Source of the DNA: Thereva unica
Lineage: Eukaryota; Arthropoda; Insecta; Diptera; Therevidae
DNA: 64,000 nucleotides
Reading direction: 5' to 3'
Assembly: GCA_949987705.1 (NCBI GenBank)
Contig: OX465283.1
Location: 156,317,850 to 156,381,849 of the forward strand
Shown: piece after piece, positions 47,351-57,567 of the stretch
How the letters are laid out: each line of letters begins with the position of its first letter
Numbering within the stretch: the stretch's first letter is position 1
Translations under genes and position numbers: made by a program
Notes under the pieces: model-generated
What the model was told of the DNA's origin: nothing
The model's database searches: none
Seen by the model: the letters and a program-made list of their open reading frames with translations, nothing else

Positions 47351-48048
47351 GCTTTTTTTTATGTGGCAGTTCTAAGCTCAGAAGTCACCCTTTGTACTAC
47401 TAGTCCGTTATGTCGTTTGTCACCCATGGTGCAATGTCTAGCAGTAAGCTTAGTACAGGAGGGAAATATGTTAAGGGTTATGAGGGTTCGGGGGGGGGGT
47501 GTTGAAGAAGATGGCGATGAACTCTGCATTTGAACTCTTGGATGTTGTAGGAGTTCGGAAATACTGGCTGGGAAAGGCTGTTCCACAGTCGAGTTGTTCT
47601 ATTTAGAAATGAATTACTAGTTTGTAGAGTGCGTGAACGGGGGAGTTCTAGGTGGAGGGAATGAGACGATCTGGTGTTGCGGGCATAAGATTTCCGTGGA
47701 GGCTGGAGAGCGTTTATTTCGGAAGAACAGTCATTATGACGATATAATTTTGTCAGTGCTGCTACATTCCTACGGTGGCTCAAGGGGTCGATGGTGGAGC
47801 AAACGGCGTCGTCACCGATAAGTTTGAAGACTTTATCTAACCACGCCAAGGTGGTTTTCGGAGCGCCGCGCCGCCCCAAATGAGAGAGTTCTATTCGAGA
47901 AGCGGCCGATTGTAGGACTTGTATATTACAGCACAGGCCGATGGCTGGAGGAGGTCCTTGCATCTCTTGAGAAATCCCAAGCACTGAGATGCATGTTTGG
48001 CGATTTGGAATATGTGGTCATTCCAACCAGAAATTTTGGCCAGAAATT
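47351..48048 (-). mobile_element. jockey/CR1-like LINE 3' fragment next to cecropin gene 5
   Basis: On the minus strand the order is the RT C-terminus (AWLDKVFKLIGDDAVCSTID; PLSHRRNVAALTKLYRHNDC; FLNRTTRLWNSLSQPVFPNS), then the family 3' UTR and an A-rich end at 47351. It starts where the conserved 3' flank of cecropin 5 stops. It has small deletions relative to the 36.3-38.3 kb copy. Confidence 0.75.
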
Positions 48049-48205
48049 ACCTTAAGCTATATTTAACTTAACTTTTTTTATATTTAATAACACATATTAA
48101 ATTTAAGTAAATAATTTAATTCAATAAAAAATACATAGTTACATTCTTAACAATATCGTAATTTAAAAAGTCTCATTGAACACAAATTGTGAAGTTTCAC
48201 CAAAA

Positions 48206-48499
48206 CTAGTGCATTATAGGCGGCTGCTGCTGCGGCTGGCTGCCCCTCGCTGTAGCCAAAACATTAGCTCCTTGCTGCGCAACCGCGATTGTCTTAACAG
48301 TAGCTTTCCGAACATTTTGTCCAACTCTTTCCTAATAAAAAATTCAATTTATTAAATGTGTTTCCCAATTAATAAGAATAATGTTATTTCTACTTACAAT
48401 TTTCTTTCCAATTTTCTTCAACCATCCGGCTTCGGCTTGACCTGCGCACAAAACGGCAAGAACCAAGCAAACGAACAAGAAAGCTTTTGAGAAGTTCAT
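48206..48499 (-). CDS. Cecropin-family antimicrobial peptide, gene 5 (tail [11 protein letters not shown])
   Basis: On the minus strand, exon 1 is 48499-48398 and exon 2 is 48331-48206, with a 66 nt intron 48397-48332 (gtaagt...tattag). The product is 75 aa. It has a 24-residue signal peptide (Ala at residue 22), then [15 protein letters not shown], then a conserved helix 2, and an 11-residue tail [11 protein letters not shown] that only gene 6 shares. The tail removes the normal amidation end. The gene is divergent to gene 6 across about 3.1 kb. Its intron is of the gene 4 type, while its 3' coding end is of the gene 6 type. About 155 bp past the stop a retrotransposon 3' fragment begins in the same orientation. 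Confidence 0.95.
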
Positions 48500-48570
48500 C
48501 GTGAATTTGGATTGAGTATTTAGCACGAAAATGAATTTAGCTGCGCGAGTGGATACTGCGGTTGTTTGAT

Positions 48571-48760
48571 TGATGCTCGATCTGAAGCTGCGCGGGCTTA
48601 AATATGATCACAAAAATTTAATCGCGGGGATAGAAGCGTCAGGAATTATTGTTTTCGCTTTCTGATAAGAAAGTCCGGAGATCCGGTCATAATTCCTTCT
48701 TTGCGGGAAAACCAATGTACAGAGGCTTATCTCTTTAAGGTAGCCGAATAAGTAAACCCC
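48571..48760 (-). promoter_or_regulatory. Immune-type promoter module of cecropin gene 5
   Basis: Read on the minus strand: GGGGTTTACT (48760-48751, one change from the gene 3 site), agagataa GATA core, GGTTTTCCC as GGGAAAACC on plus (48705-48713), a GATA site at 48664-48669 in the opposite orientation to the other copies, and TATTTAAG (48604-48597). The initiator ATCA is near 48574. Confidence 0.62.
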
Positions 48761-49337
48761 TTAGAATTTTTTTGAAATTGAGACAGAATTGGCATAGGGA
48801 AATGTTTATGATTTTAATTACTACGTACCAAGTAGATCCCATATTTGTAATACAAGAAGCATACTGAATCATTTTGTTAATTTCTTGGTGGCCCAAGATA
48901 TTTCATGGTGTTGATATTTATTTTAGTTGATAATCGGCAACCAGGCAACTTATCTCCTAATTAGAGATAACGAAGTGACATCTAATTTCAGTTTGTTTGT
49001 TTACATGGGTGATAGATTCCACCAGAGAAAACATGACTTGTCTTGATATCAAAAGTATTTTAACAGTGATTTAGTTCCGAGTTGTCAAAGCCTTCGATCA
49101 ATCTATCGATTGATGTAGTAACTGCCCTAAGTAAGAAACAACCCAAGCAGAAGTTACTCGTACTTCAAGGCGTCTCGGCCTCTTGTTATTATGGGCTAAC
49201 AACAAGATATGGCGGCAATAACACCTGAGTTCGAGTATGGCAATTGCACATGAAGATTGGGATCGACAATTCTGTTTGATCGACAACAACTTGAAGCAAC
49301 TGAAGTCCAGGGAGTTGTGAGGATGTTATGAATACCA

Positions 49338-50900
49338 ATGTATGTACATATATGCTACGAGACATTGACTATCTCAATTCACATCTCAATCCACAATTTG
49401 ATTGTTGACCTTGAATTCTTGTATAGACGCTACCGCAGAACGAGGATCTCGGGCTACCTTCGTGAGTACAAAAATCGTCGTAACTTAGTCAATAGCAAAG
49501 TCAAATCGGCCAAGCGTGAATTTTACTGCCATAAACTTGATCCCGCTCTGTCCAATAAGCAACTATGGTCTAATCTCTGTTCTCTAGGTATTCATTCCTC
49601 TGAGCTTAACTTTTATGATGTAGATGTAAACTCACTCAATGCATCTTTCATTCTATCCCCTTGGCATGTTTCTTCTTCTTCTTCTTCTTGCGCTCCTTTA
49701 ATCCCTCATGGGACTTAGGGCGGAAATAGTTACGCTCCAGCGGACTCTGTTTTGCGCGACAGCTCTCAGCTCTGATCAGGATCTCCCAGTGGTTGCGGCC
49801 TCTGCAAGTAGGGTCCTCCTCCACGTTGTTCTAGGTCTTCCGCCTCGACGGGATCCATGCAGATTTTTAAGATACGACGCAGGCATATGTTGATGAAGAC
49901 TTGTGATGAATTAGGTGATTTTCCATGTTTCGCAACCGTTCAACAGAACTGTCTTAACGTTGGAGTTGCACAGCCGCAATTTGATGTTAGTTGAGATCTG
50001 TATTGGTCCCCATATGCGTTTGCTGCATGTTTTTTGCACGGAAACTGAAGTGAAGGCTTGAGCGTAATTGATGGCTAAGGGATGGAAACAAGTGCTCAAT
50101 CTTGCCATAATAAATCGAGAATTTGGTCGATTTTCTTACACAATCCCATCAAAAATGTCTAAACATTCAACGTCACTATTCCTATAAAAATATTGGATTG
50201 AGTGCCAAGCGTGAAAATATGGGCGAGATACGCCTCTTATTTCTGTTACGAAGAATTAAATTTTAACTATGTTATCCACAGCAGCGGCACCTTAATTTAA
50301 CTTTGTCCAACTCAACATACATGTACATTTCAACTCTCTTCGAGGCTACCATGAGAAAATGGGGCACCTAAATCTGTTCCAATCTGGCTTCCGTAAATCC
50401 CATAGTTGCGAAACTGCTATACTGAAGGTAACCACTGATCTTTATACTAGCTCTTCAAGATTTCTCCAAAGCATTTGACTCTAGAGCTCACTCGCATCTC
50501 CTACATAAACTTAGTCAACGGTATCACTTCCTTTCTTCTTCTGTTGGTCCTTTCTCTTCTCTTCCCTGTAATAGGTCTCAGTGTGTTCGGCATAATAATG
50601 TTACATTCTCTTTCCTTAGAGTACCTGCAAGTGTGCCTCAGGGTTCGGTTCTGGGTCCTTTGCTTTTCACCCTCTATATTCATGATCTTCCATCCGCCAT
50701 CCGTCACTGCTCTTTTCATCTCTATGATGATGACCTCCAGCTATATATCTCGTGTCCTCCTCATCAGACTGAGCTTTGTGCCTCTAAACTCAATAGCACC
50801 CTGTCTCAAATAAATTAGTAGAGTTTTAGTCATTTTCTTAAACTAAATCCAATTAAATCGCAAGGATTTTTCCTTAGTCGTTGCTCGCTGTCCCGGGATG
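49338..50900 (+). mobile_element. Second LINE family, split copy (linker plus RT)
   Basis: 49430-49675 reads YREYKNRRNLVNSKVKSAKR-like linker and QLWSNLCSLGIHSSELNFYD. After the inserted minus-strand element, RT resumes at about 50350: LFQSGFRKSHSCETAILKVT, DFSKAFD (motif A), VPQGSVLGPLLFTLYIHDLP (motif B) and FHLYDDDLQLYISCPP (motif C, YDDD for YADD). It then breaks up by 50900. It lies between the divergent cecropins 5 and 6. Confidence 0.72.
49673..50200 (-). mobile_element. LINE 3' end nested in the 49338-50900 element
   Basis: On the minus strand, 50020-49911 reads NIKLRLCNSNVKTVLLNGCE and TWKIT, the Y.CETW thumb. 49860-49700 reads GSRRGGRPRTTWRRTLLAEA, then QNRVRWSVTISALSP, a typical LINE C-terminus (GRPR.TWRR...RVRW..). 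It ends in an AAG-type microsatellite tail (CTTCTTCTTCTTCTTC on plus at 49673-49688). It separates the two halves of the plus-strand LINE. Confidence 0.68.
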
Positions 50901-51349
50901 AGTTCCGGCATCTTTTACTTGATAATATTCCTCTCCAAATGAATTTCTTACTATACATATATACATAGTATCTTTTTTATTATAATTTATTTAGAGTTAA
51001 TTTAATCTTAATATCGAATGCTCAACTCAACTATATCTGATTTTACTTGAATTTGAATACTAATTTTACATCTGTCCATGAGTAGCGTTCAGGAGACATC
51101 TTGTCTGGTTAGAGACTATTGTCAACTAAAATAAATTCCAGTACAAAGAAATATCTTGAGCGAAAAGAGTAAAAGTAATATAATTCAGTATGCAAAGTTA
51201 GTAACCCTTTCAGCTTATTACATGCAAAATAGCGTTTTCTATTTCCAGTTCATTCTATAATTATGGAATCCCCTTAGGTACACAGTAATCAATCAAACTT
51301 CATAAACATTTCCCTATTCCAATTCTGTCTCAATTTCCAAAAAATTACA

Positions 51350-51529
51350 GGGGATTCACTAATTCTGGTGCATCGAAGAGATAACTGAAAATGCTGTCGA
51401 TCGGTTTTCCCGCAAAGAAAGTATAATCACCACTTCCTGATAAGGAAGCGAGAAAAATTCTTGGCGGTTCTTTCCCGGGTTCAATTTCACGATCATATTT
51501 AAGCCCGCGCAGCTTCAGATCAAGCATCA
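51350..51529 (+). promoter_or_regulatory. Immune-type promoter module of cecropin gene 6
   Basis: GGGGATTCAC (51350-51359), GATA core in agagataac, GGTTTTCCC (51403-51411), GATAAG (51439-51444), GGCGGTTCTTTCCC near 51463-51476, TATTTAAG (51496-51503) and ATCA near 51526. Order and spacing follow genes 3 and 4. Similarity to the gene 4 upstream region continues out to about 51.0 kb. Confidence 0.65.
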
Positions 51530-51600
51530 TTCAAATAATTGCAGTATCCACTCGCTAAACTAAATTCATTTCCGTGGTAAAAGCTCAATCCAAATTCACG

Positions 51601-51892
51601 ATGAACTTCTCAAAAGCTTTCTTGTTCGTTTGCTTAGTTCTTGCCGTTTTGTGCGCAGGTCAATCCGAAGCCGGATGGTTGAAGAAAATTGGAAAGAAAA
51701 TTGTAAGTAGAAATAATTAATTTTATTAATTTTAAACACATTTAATAAATTGAATTTTTTTATTAGGAAAGAGTTGGACAAAATGTTCGAAAAGCTACTG
51801 TTAAGACAATTGCAGTTGCGCAACAGGGAGCTAATGTCTTGGCTACAGTGAGAGGCAGCCAGCCGCAGCAGCAGCCGCCTATAATGCACTAG
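51601..51892 (+). CDS. Cecropin-family antimicrobial peptide, gene 6 (tail [11 protein letters not shown])
   Basis: Exons are 51601-51702 and 51767-51892, with a 64 nt intron (gtaagt...tattag). The product is 75 aa. Signal peptide 1-24 has Ser at residue 22. The mature peptide is [15 protein letters not shown] plus [10 protein letters not shown] and [13 protein letters not shown], followed by the tail [11 protein letters not shown] seen otherwise only in gene 5. It is divergently paired with gene 5. The signal-peptide exon, splice sites and TATA module match the other cluster genes, so it should be expressed. About 145 bp beyond the stop the conserved 3' flank ends at a repeat fragment fused to a retrotransposon 3' end. 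Confidence 0.95.
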
Positions 51893-52037
51893 GTTTAGTG
51901 ACACTTCACAAGTTGTGTTCAATGAGACTTTTTAAATTATGATATTATTAAGAATGTAATTATTTTTTATTGAATTAAATTATTTACTTAAATTTAATAA
52001 GCGATTTTAAATATAAAAAAATTTAAGTTAAATATAC

Positions 52038-52530
52038 CCAGTGGGAAATTTATCACGCGCTGCCAAAACAAGCAAAAATGCAGCGCTTCCAATTCATATG
52101 CAATGGAAGCTCTCAGTGCCAGCCCTGAGGTAGAGCAAGACTGCTCCACTGAAATCAAAAACCTCGTGCCTACACGGCAATTTTTTTCCCGCAACACAAG
52201 ACTAGCCAACTCGGCTCACCCCTTCACCCTACAACCCTCCCCTTCACGCACATTACGGTTTAGTAGTTCGTTTATAAATAGAACAACTCGATTGTGGAAT
52301 TCTCTTCCGCAGTCGGTGTTTCCGAGCTCATATAACATCTCAGAGTTCAAACGCAAGGTTCATCGACATCTACTCATGCACCCTCCAAGACCCCTAACCT
52401 ATCCTATTATCTTTCCTTCAGATCAAGCTTACTACTATACGCTGCACCATGACTTGTAAGACATGACGGACTAGTAGTACAAAGGGTGACTCCTAAGCTT
52501 CATCTTACCAAAAAAAAAAAAAAAAAAGAG
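52038..52530 (+). mobile_element. Repeat fragment joined to jockey/CR1-like LINE 3' end, poly(A) terminated
   Basis: 52038-52127 (CAGTGGGAAATTTATCACGC ... CAGTGCCAGCCCTG) matches the left end of the 19.8-20.3 kb repeat. From about 52128 the LINE C-terminus reads CSTEIKNLVPTRQFFSRNTR, FINRTTRLWNSLPQSVFPSS and EFKRKVHRHLLMHP, followed by the 3' UTR and an 18-A run at 52510-52530. It is sense-oriented relative to cecropin 6. Confidence 0.75.
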
Positions 52531-52839
52531 GAGCGGTTGCTCTCTAGGCGCCAGGTGGAAAGAGGGGCCCAAATGAAATCGAAGAACAATTTAGAGTGAA
52601 AAATACAATTTTAATGGCCCTTTTGTGTGCACGGTAGGGCGGGCAGGCGGCGGATAACACTTGCATTATTTGTACCCCGCCAAGTGTATGTGCTCATCAA
52701 TATGACTCGAACACGCCACAAACAGGGAGTTCTGACTCCAAGACCGTCTGTACCTGGCCTTACGCCACATCCTACAGGAGGTGCCCCTGCGTGTGCATGA
52801 AGCAGACTGAAAACGGCGGATTTAGAGACAAGAAACTCG

Positions 52840-53940
52840 ATAAAACACACAATCTCAAGGTAATAGTCTTGAAGGATCAATATAGATTTCTTTAAAAAAA
52901 TACTTGAGGTTGGTGCACCTCGCAACACTTCTGGGGCTCCTATAGTTCCAACAGGACGACCTACGAGGATAGCTGGATATTTCTGAATCTTTGCGGCAGG
53001 GTGCCGAATGTAACCCCAGTGAAGGGGAATTTTCGGGATCACTCATCAATGAGGGCAGTCTAAGACAGCAAACTGCGGTTGAGCGCGCTCAGATCACTTC
53101 TTCATTTGATTTCCTTAGCTGTTCGAAAGCTGTTCTTGATAAGAAGAGGGTTAGATGTCCAGGCCACAATAAATCGGCGAAAGGAGGAAGGCTCCAGTCA
53201 TACGGTTTGAAAGCATGCTGAAATGCCTTCAGAAAAAGAGTCCGACGGACCCACAATAAAGCCTAGAACGGCTCAAAAGTCGACCTTCTGCCAAATGGCA
53301 AGCCGGGTCAGAATGGTCGTATAACAGCAGCCCCCATTGACATATAAGGGTAGGGGTCTTAAACAGGACCTTAGGATCCAGGAGTAGAGAGTACTCCATA
53401 AAGTCCACCGCCCACCATTCACAGAGATGACGTTTTCTGAGGACTGGAAGGTCTATTGACGAGGTGAAATAGACGGTAGGCCAAACTGGCTACAAGTCTT
53501 GTAGGGCACAGATTAGGAGCATAAGCGGCATAAAAGCCCATACTCAGCCCAACTTTTCCTGTGCCCTGAGCATCTCGTGAGCAACCACATCAATTTCCGC
53601 TCCAATCACCAAGGAAGCACAAACTCCTCCAACGTTACCAACTGAAGCCTCCCAGCAGTCTGCTTTAGGAATGGAAGACGTAAGTTTTTCGAGTGTCAGG
53701 ATGTGGACCATTGCATTTGGCGGGTTGGTAGTAGGGGGAGCCTCCTCTAACCACAACCCCGCTGACCTTGACCTTAACCAGCACATAAATCCTTAGCGGA
53801 GCAATCCCTAGGCAAAAGAGGTTCGCAAAAGGGGGCAGCACAATCCGATACCAATATAAAGCTGGTCCACATAAATCTCCATCGCCAAAGTGCCTCGGTC
53901 GGCTCGACCAAAGGGCGTCAAAAGATAATCTTGCTCTACC
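52840..53940. other. Probable degraded transposon sequence, no gene supported
   Basis: Higher G+C than its surroundings and several overlapping short frames on both strands. A block at 53000-53110 (GGATCACTCATCAATGAGGGC...) loosely resembles 46970-47100. No domain was identified. Confidence 0.3.
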
Positions 53941-53949
53941 CTGAGCTTG

Positions 53950-54312
53950 GGCTAGGGCCGGCACTGGAAGCTCTTTGGAAGCACTAACTATATACTCTCA
54001 TTTTTTGCTTTGTTTTCGTCAAGCTCTCTTTTATTCTCCTCAGTTGGGAAATTTGTAGTTTTTATAATAACCGCATCAGTTGTGAAATGCTATTTTTGGT
54101 GAAAGTAAAAGCTTCAAGAGCTTCCCAAGAGCTTCAATTTCCCAGCTTCGATTGCGCTTCTTCAACAACAAAATATAAGCGCTTCGTTCTGATGACATGC
54201 CTGTGTTAAAAGGAAGGGAATAGGGATATGAGTAAGAAGCGCGTTAGCATTCCTTTTCAGCGCTTCAGAATCTGTTTTAAAGCGCTTCAAGTCCCCGCTG
54301 GAATAGTTAGGG
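53950..54312. repeat. Dispersed ~400 bp repeat, copy B
   Basis: Same block order as 19840-20255. It begins AGGGCCGGCACTGGAAGCTC, which looks like a hAT-type terminus, and runs through GTTAAAAGGAAGGGAAT to CGCTTCAAGTCCCCGCTGG. Confidence 0.65.
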
Positions 54313-55948
54313 GGCTTTAAGGTATGTATATTTGGAAGATCAGTGTACATTCTCAAAAGATATTGCGCTATTTATTTATTGATTCTAAGTTCCTACATTA
54401 AAGCTTTGGTTTACGTTTTTTTATCAATGAAAAAAAGAACGACTATCAAAACGCAATCGCTATAATCAATCACTAAGAATTGCAATGAATAACTCCTTAT
54501 CACTTTATGATCTCACATGTGCATACTGGATGGAAGATTTATTGCAATTGTGCCGGTAGTTGCATCATAAATCACGTCATAGTCATACAGCACTTCACAA
54601 GCAGACGTGTCAAGATTTTGACGCTTATTCAGTCAAAATTCATCCTTTTCCTTCCCACCACCATTCTGCATATTTATGAATTTTTCATTCGATACAAAAG
54701 CGTCACCTTTCTCTCACTCTACACCATTCCAGCCACCTTTAGGAGTCCTTCTTACACTGAACATGTCAGGCAAACTGACGTCGGGATCTTTACAAAGATG
54801 AAAACTTTTTTTTAACAAAAAAAATAAAATAAATAACAAAACCACCTTAAAGTGCTCAAATAAGTTAGAAAATGAAAAAGAGAGAAAGATAAAATATAAA
54901 AAAAAAACAAGATCCTTACAAGCCATCATTTTTCATCCTTGAATATATTTTTTTTATCACGCATCCGTTTATGAGGATGTCAACTTTCAAGGTGTTTCAT
55001 ATGTGGCTCCTTATGCGAGTTCGTGTGTATACACCAAAAGGGATGCAAAAGGATACGTTGTATGTATATAAAGCCCCCATTCGGGTGGCAGTGTACGAAA
55101 AGGACTTTTCCTAGTTTCTAGAAGATGTCAAATGCATTGCTCAAGTGGATTTCTCCAAAAGGGGTTGCGAAAGGGTGGCAATCTCCGAAGTGAAAGTTTT
55201 GAGTGTTTGCTTCTTTTCCTACACTTTTTAACAAGTTTGCGTGCTTTTCGATTCTTGGTATGAAGGATAAAAGTGGATAACGATGTTCTTTGCTCGGTGG
55301 ATATTTAAACATGCATGAACCCATTATAAGGTAGAAGTTCGTTTTTTTTATATTTTCGGTGCAATTATGTTGCGAGTTTGGATGTATGGGATGTAGGTAA
55401 GTACTCGTTGAGTCTTTAGAAAAGTTTCAGATGGAGTCATTAGGTCTTGCTGCAAATCAATAAGAGAACTTAATTGCTTCTGCTAGAAGGATGCTTTAGT
55501 GGTGTTGAATTGGCCTCTTTTAGCAGAATCATCGACATGGAACCACTATTGAAAAATTCGAAATTATTAGTATTTTTCTTTTCACACTCTCCAAATCTTG
55601 TCACACTCTTCATCCTTGTAATCTCGATGTATGCGACCAATTAATCTGTAGATGCTAGTACAAAGCGTCACAGTGAGTCTATACCATTACTCGTTTAAAG
55701 AAAGCGTCTAACAAGATACTTCCATCTACCCATCCATCCAATGGCGGTGGAGCTCAGATTAAGCCTTGGCCTTTTTTGAGGGTATTTCTTCAAGTTTGAT
55801 GGACTCGTGCAGCATGTCTCCAATTCCGGATTTTGAGAATTTCCTCTGCGTTATTTCCCGTAATGTCTGATACGACCACGATACGGTTGTCCAGTGGCCG
55901 GATACCTATTGAGACACAATGTCCCAGAAATGAAAGTCACGTGGTCAG

Positions 55949-56335
55949 TAGTGATGAACAAGGCTAGTCTTGCACATTTAGCAAGAAAAGCAAGACCAAG
56001 ACAATACAGGACAAGGCAAGACAAGATTGCAAAATCAAGATAGCAACACTTTTTGCTCATCACTAAGTGCCAAAAATCTTACAGTGATGAGTGAAAAGGC
56101 TTGTCTTCTACATTTAGCAAGACCAAGACAAGTCTGCAAGACTTTCTGCAAGACTTCTTGCAAGACTTTTTGCAGGACCTTTTGCTCATCGCTGCAAGAC
56201 CTTTGGCACTTAGTTATGAGTCTTGCTCTCTTGATCTGTCACTCTTCTGTAGTTCTGTTTTGTCTTGGTCCAGCTTTGGTTTTGCTAAATGTGCAAGCCA
56301 AGGCAAAACTGCAGGACCAGTCTTGCTCGTCACTG
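55949..56335. repeat. Compound CTTG/CAAGAC-rich inverted and direct repeat
   Basis: TAGTGATGAACAAGG...CTTGCACATTTAGCAAGA (55949-55988) recurs directly at 56082 (CAGTGATGAG...ACATTTAGCAAGACC). It recurs inverted at 56280-56335 (TTGCTAAATGTGCAAG...CTTGCTCGTCACTG). In between, TGCAAGACTT-type units repeat four times (56130-56175). Ends resemble hAT termini, but no 8 bp duplication was found. Probably a MITE inserted in itself. Confidence 0.6.
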
Positions 56336-56587
56336 AGAGACTCATGCTGGATCTCATCAGAGGATTTATTTCCATGGTTTCTCCATAGCATCAGCGAACC
56401 TCTTCCATAAATTCGGCTTGACGAATAAGGAGTCGAAGTACCAGCCAAGAAAGTATGGCATGCAACTATTACTACTAAAGAAAGACGACACTTGACCATT
56501 GAATGAGAAGGCTGCAGTAGTAAAAAATTCTGATACTGTGATTTACGTCCTAATTATCTAAGAACAATTACAATTACCCTAAACCTA

Positions 56588-56618
56588 TTGATGATGACGC
56601 TATTTGCGTCATCATCAA
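56588..56618. repeat. Perfect 13 bp hairpin
   Basis: TTGATGATGACGC (56588-56600), loop TATTT, GCGTCATCATCAA (56606-56618). The stem is perfect and holds a symmetrical TGACGC/GCGTCA pair. No gene within 400 bp. Confidence 0.7.
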
Positions 56619-57033
56619 CTGGTTAACTGGTTTGTCATGGGATGGCCGTGCTGTCAAATATGTACATATATGTATGTATCTTTGGATATCTTCTAGCTTT
56701 GGTAAAAATCTTGGCCTTGCTATCTTTAATCCATTTATGCTTTAGTTGTGCTATTTAGTTATTGTCATCTGCATATAAAATGTCAGAGGGAATTGGGTTT
56801 TCAGGACAGTTCACAGAAATCTGTAAAAATAAAGGCTAGCGGACTGATATTGACTTGATGAACCACTACCTTTAAAATCCTCAAGCTATATTTAACTTAA
56901 CTTGTTTTTTAAAAATAAAAACCTATTCAATTTAAACAAATAATTTAATTCAATAAAAAATAGTTAGATTCTTAATAATATTATAAGTTAGAAAGTCTCG
57001 TTGAACACAAATTGTGAATTTTCACTAATCCTA

Positions 57034-57315
57034 TTACATTGGATGCTGCGGGGGTATATTGCCTCTCGCTGTTGCCAATACATCAGCTCCTTGTTGCGCA
57101 ACTGCGATTGTCTTAACAGTAGCTTTTCGAACATTCTGTCCAACTCTTTCCTAATAAAAAAATTAATATATTAAATATATTTAAAATTAATAAAATTAAT
57201 AAGTTCTACTTACAATTTTCTTTCCAATTTTCTTCAACCAACCGGCTTCGGTTTGACCTGCGCATAAAACGGCAAGAACTAAGCAAACGAACAAGAAAGC
57301 TTTTGAGAAGTTCAT
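57034..57315 (-). CDS. Cecropin-family antimicrobial peptide, gene 7 (tail NIPPQHPM)
   Basis: On the minus strand, exon 1 is 57315-57214 and exon 2 is 57150-57034, with a 63 nt intron 57213-57151 (gtaagt...tattag). The product is 72 aa, with Thr at residue 22 of the signal peptide and the mature start [15 protein letters not shown]. Exon 2 is nearly the same as gene 3: the DNA is identical from the start of the exon through the ADV codons, then differs at a few synonymous sites and one Val/Leu change. It ends in the same NIPPQHPM tail. It converges on gene 6. The proximal kappaB-like site GGGGATTTAC is identical to that of gene 3, which supports 3 and 7 being the closest pair although they are 15 kb apart and inverted. 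Confidence 0.95.
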
Positions 57316-57389
57316 CGTGAATTTGGATTGATTGATTTGTACGAAAATGAATTTAGCTGCGCGAGTGGATACTGCGGTTGTTTGATTGA

Positions 57390-57567
57390 CGCTCGAACTG
57401 AAGCTTCGCGGGCTTAAATATGATCGCAAAATTGAACCGGGGAAAGAACCGCCAAGAATTGTTCTTATCAAGAACTTCGAAGGCAGGTCAATATGTTGTA
57501 TTTATGGGAAAACCGATCGACAGAGGTTCGAGCTATCTCTTCGATGTGCCAGAATTTGTAAATCCCC
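57390..57567 (-). promoter_or_regulatory. Immune-type promoter module of cecropin gene 7
   Basis: Read on the minus strand: GGGGATTTAC (57567-57558, identical to gene 3), agagata GATA core, GGTTTTCCC (57514-57506), TGATAAG (57470-57464), GGCGGTTCTTTCCCC (57453-57439) and TATTTAAG (57420-57413). Confidence 0.63.
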
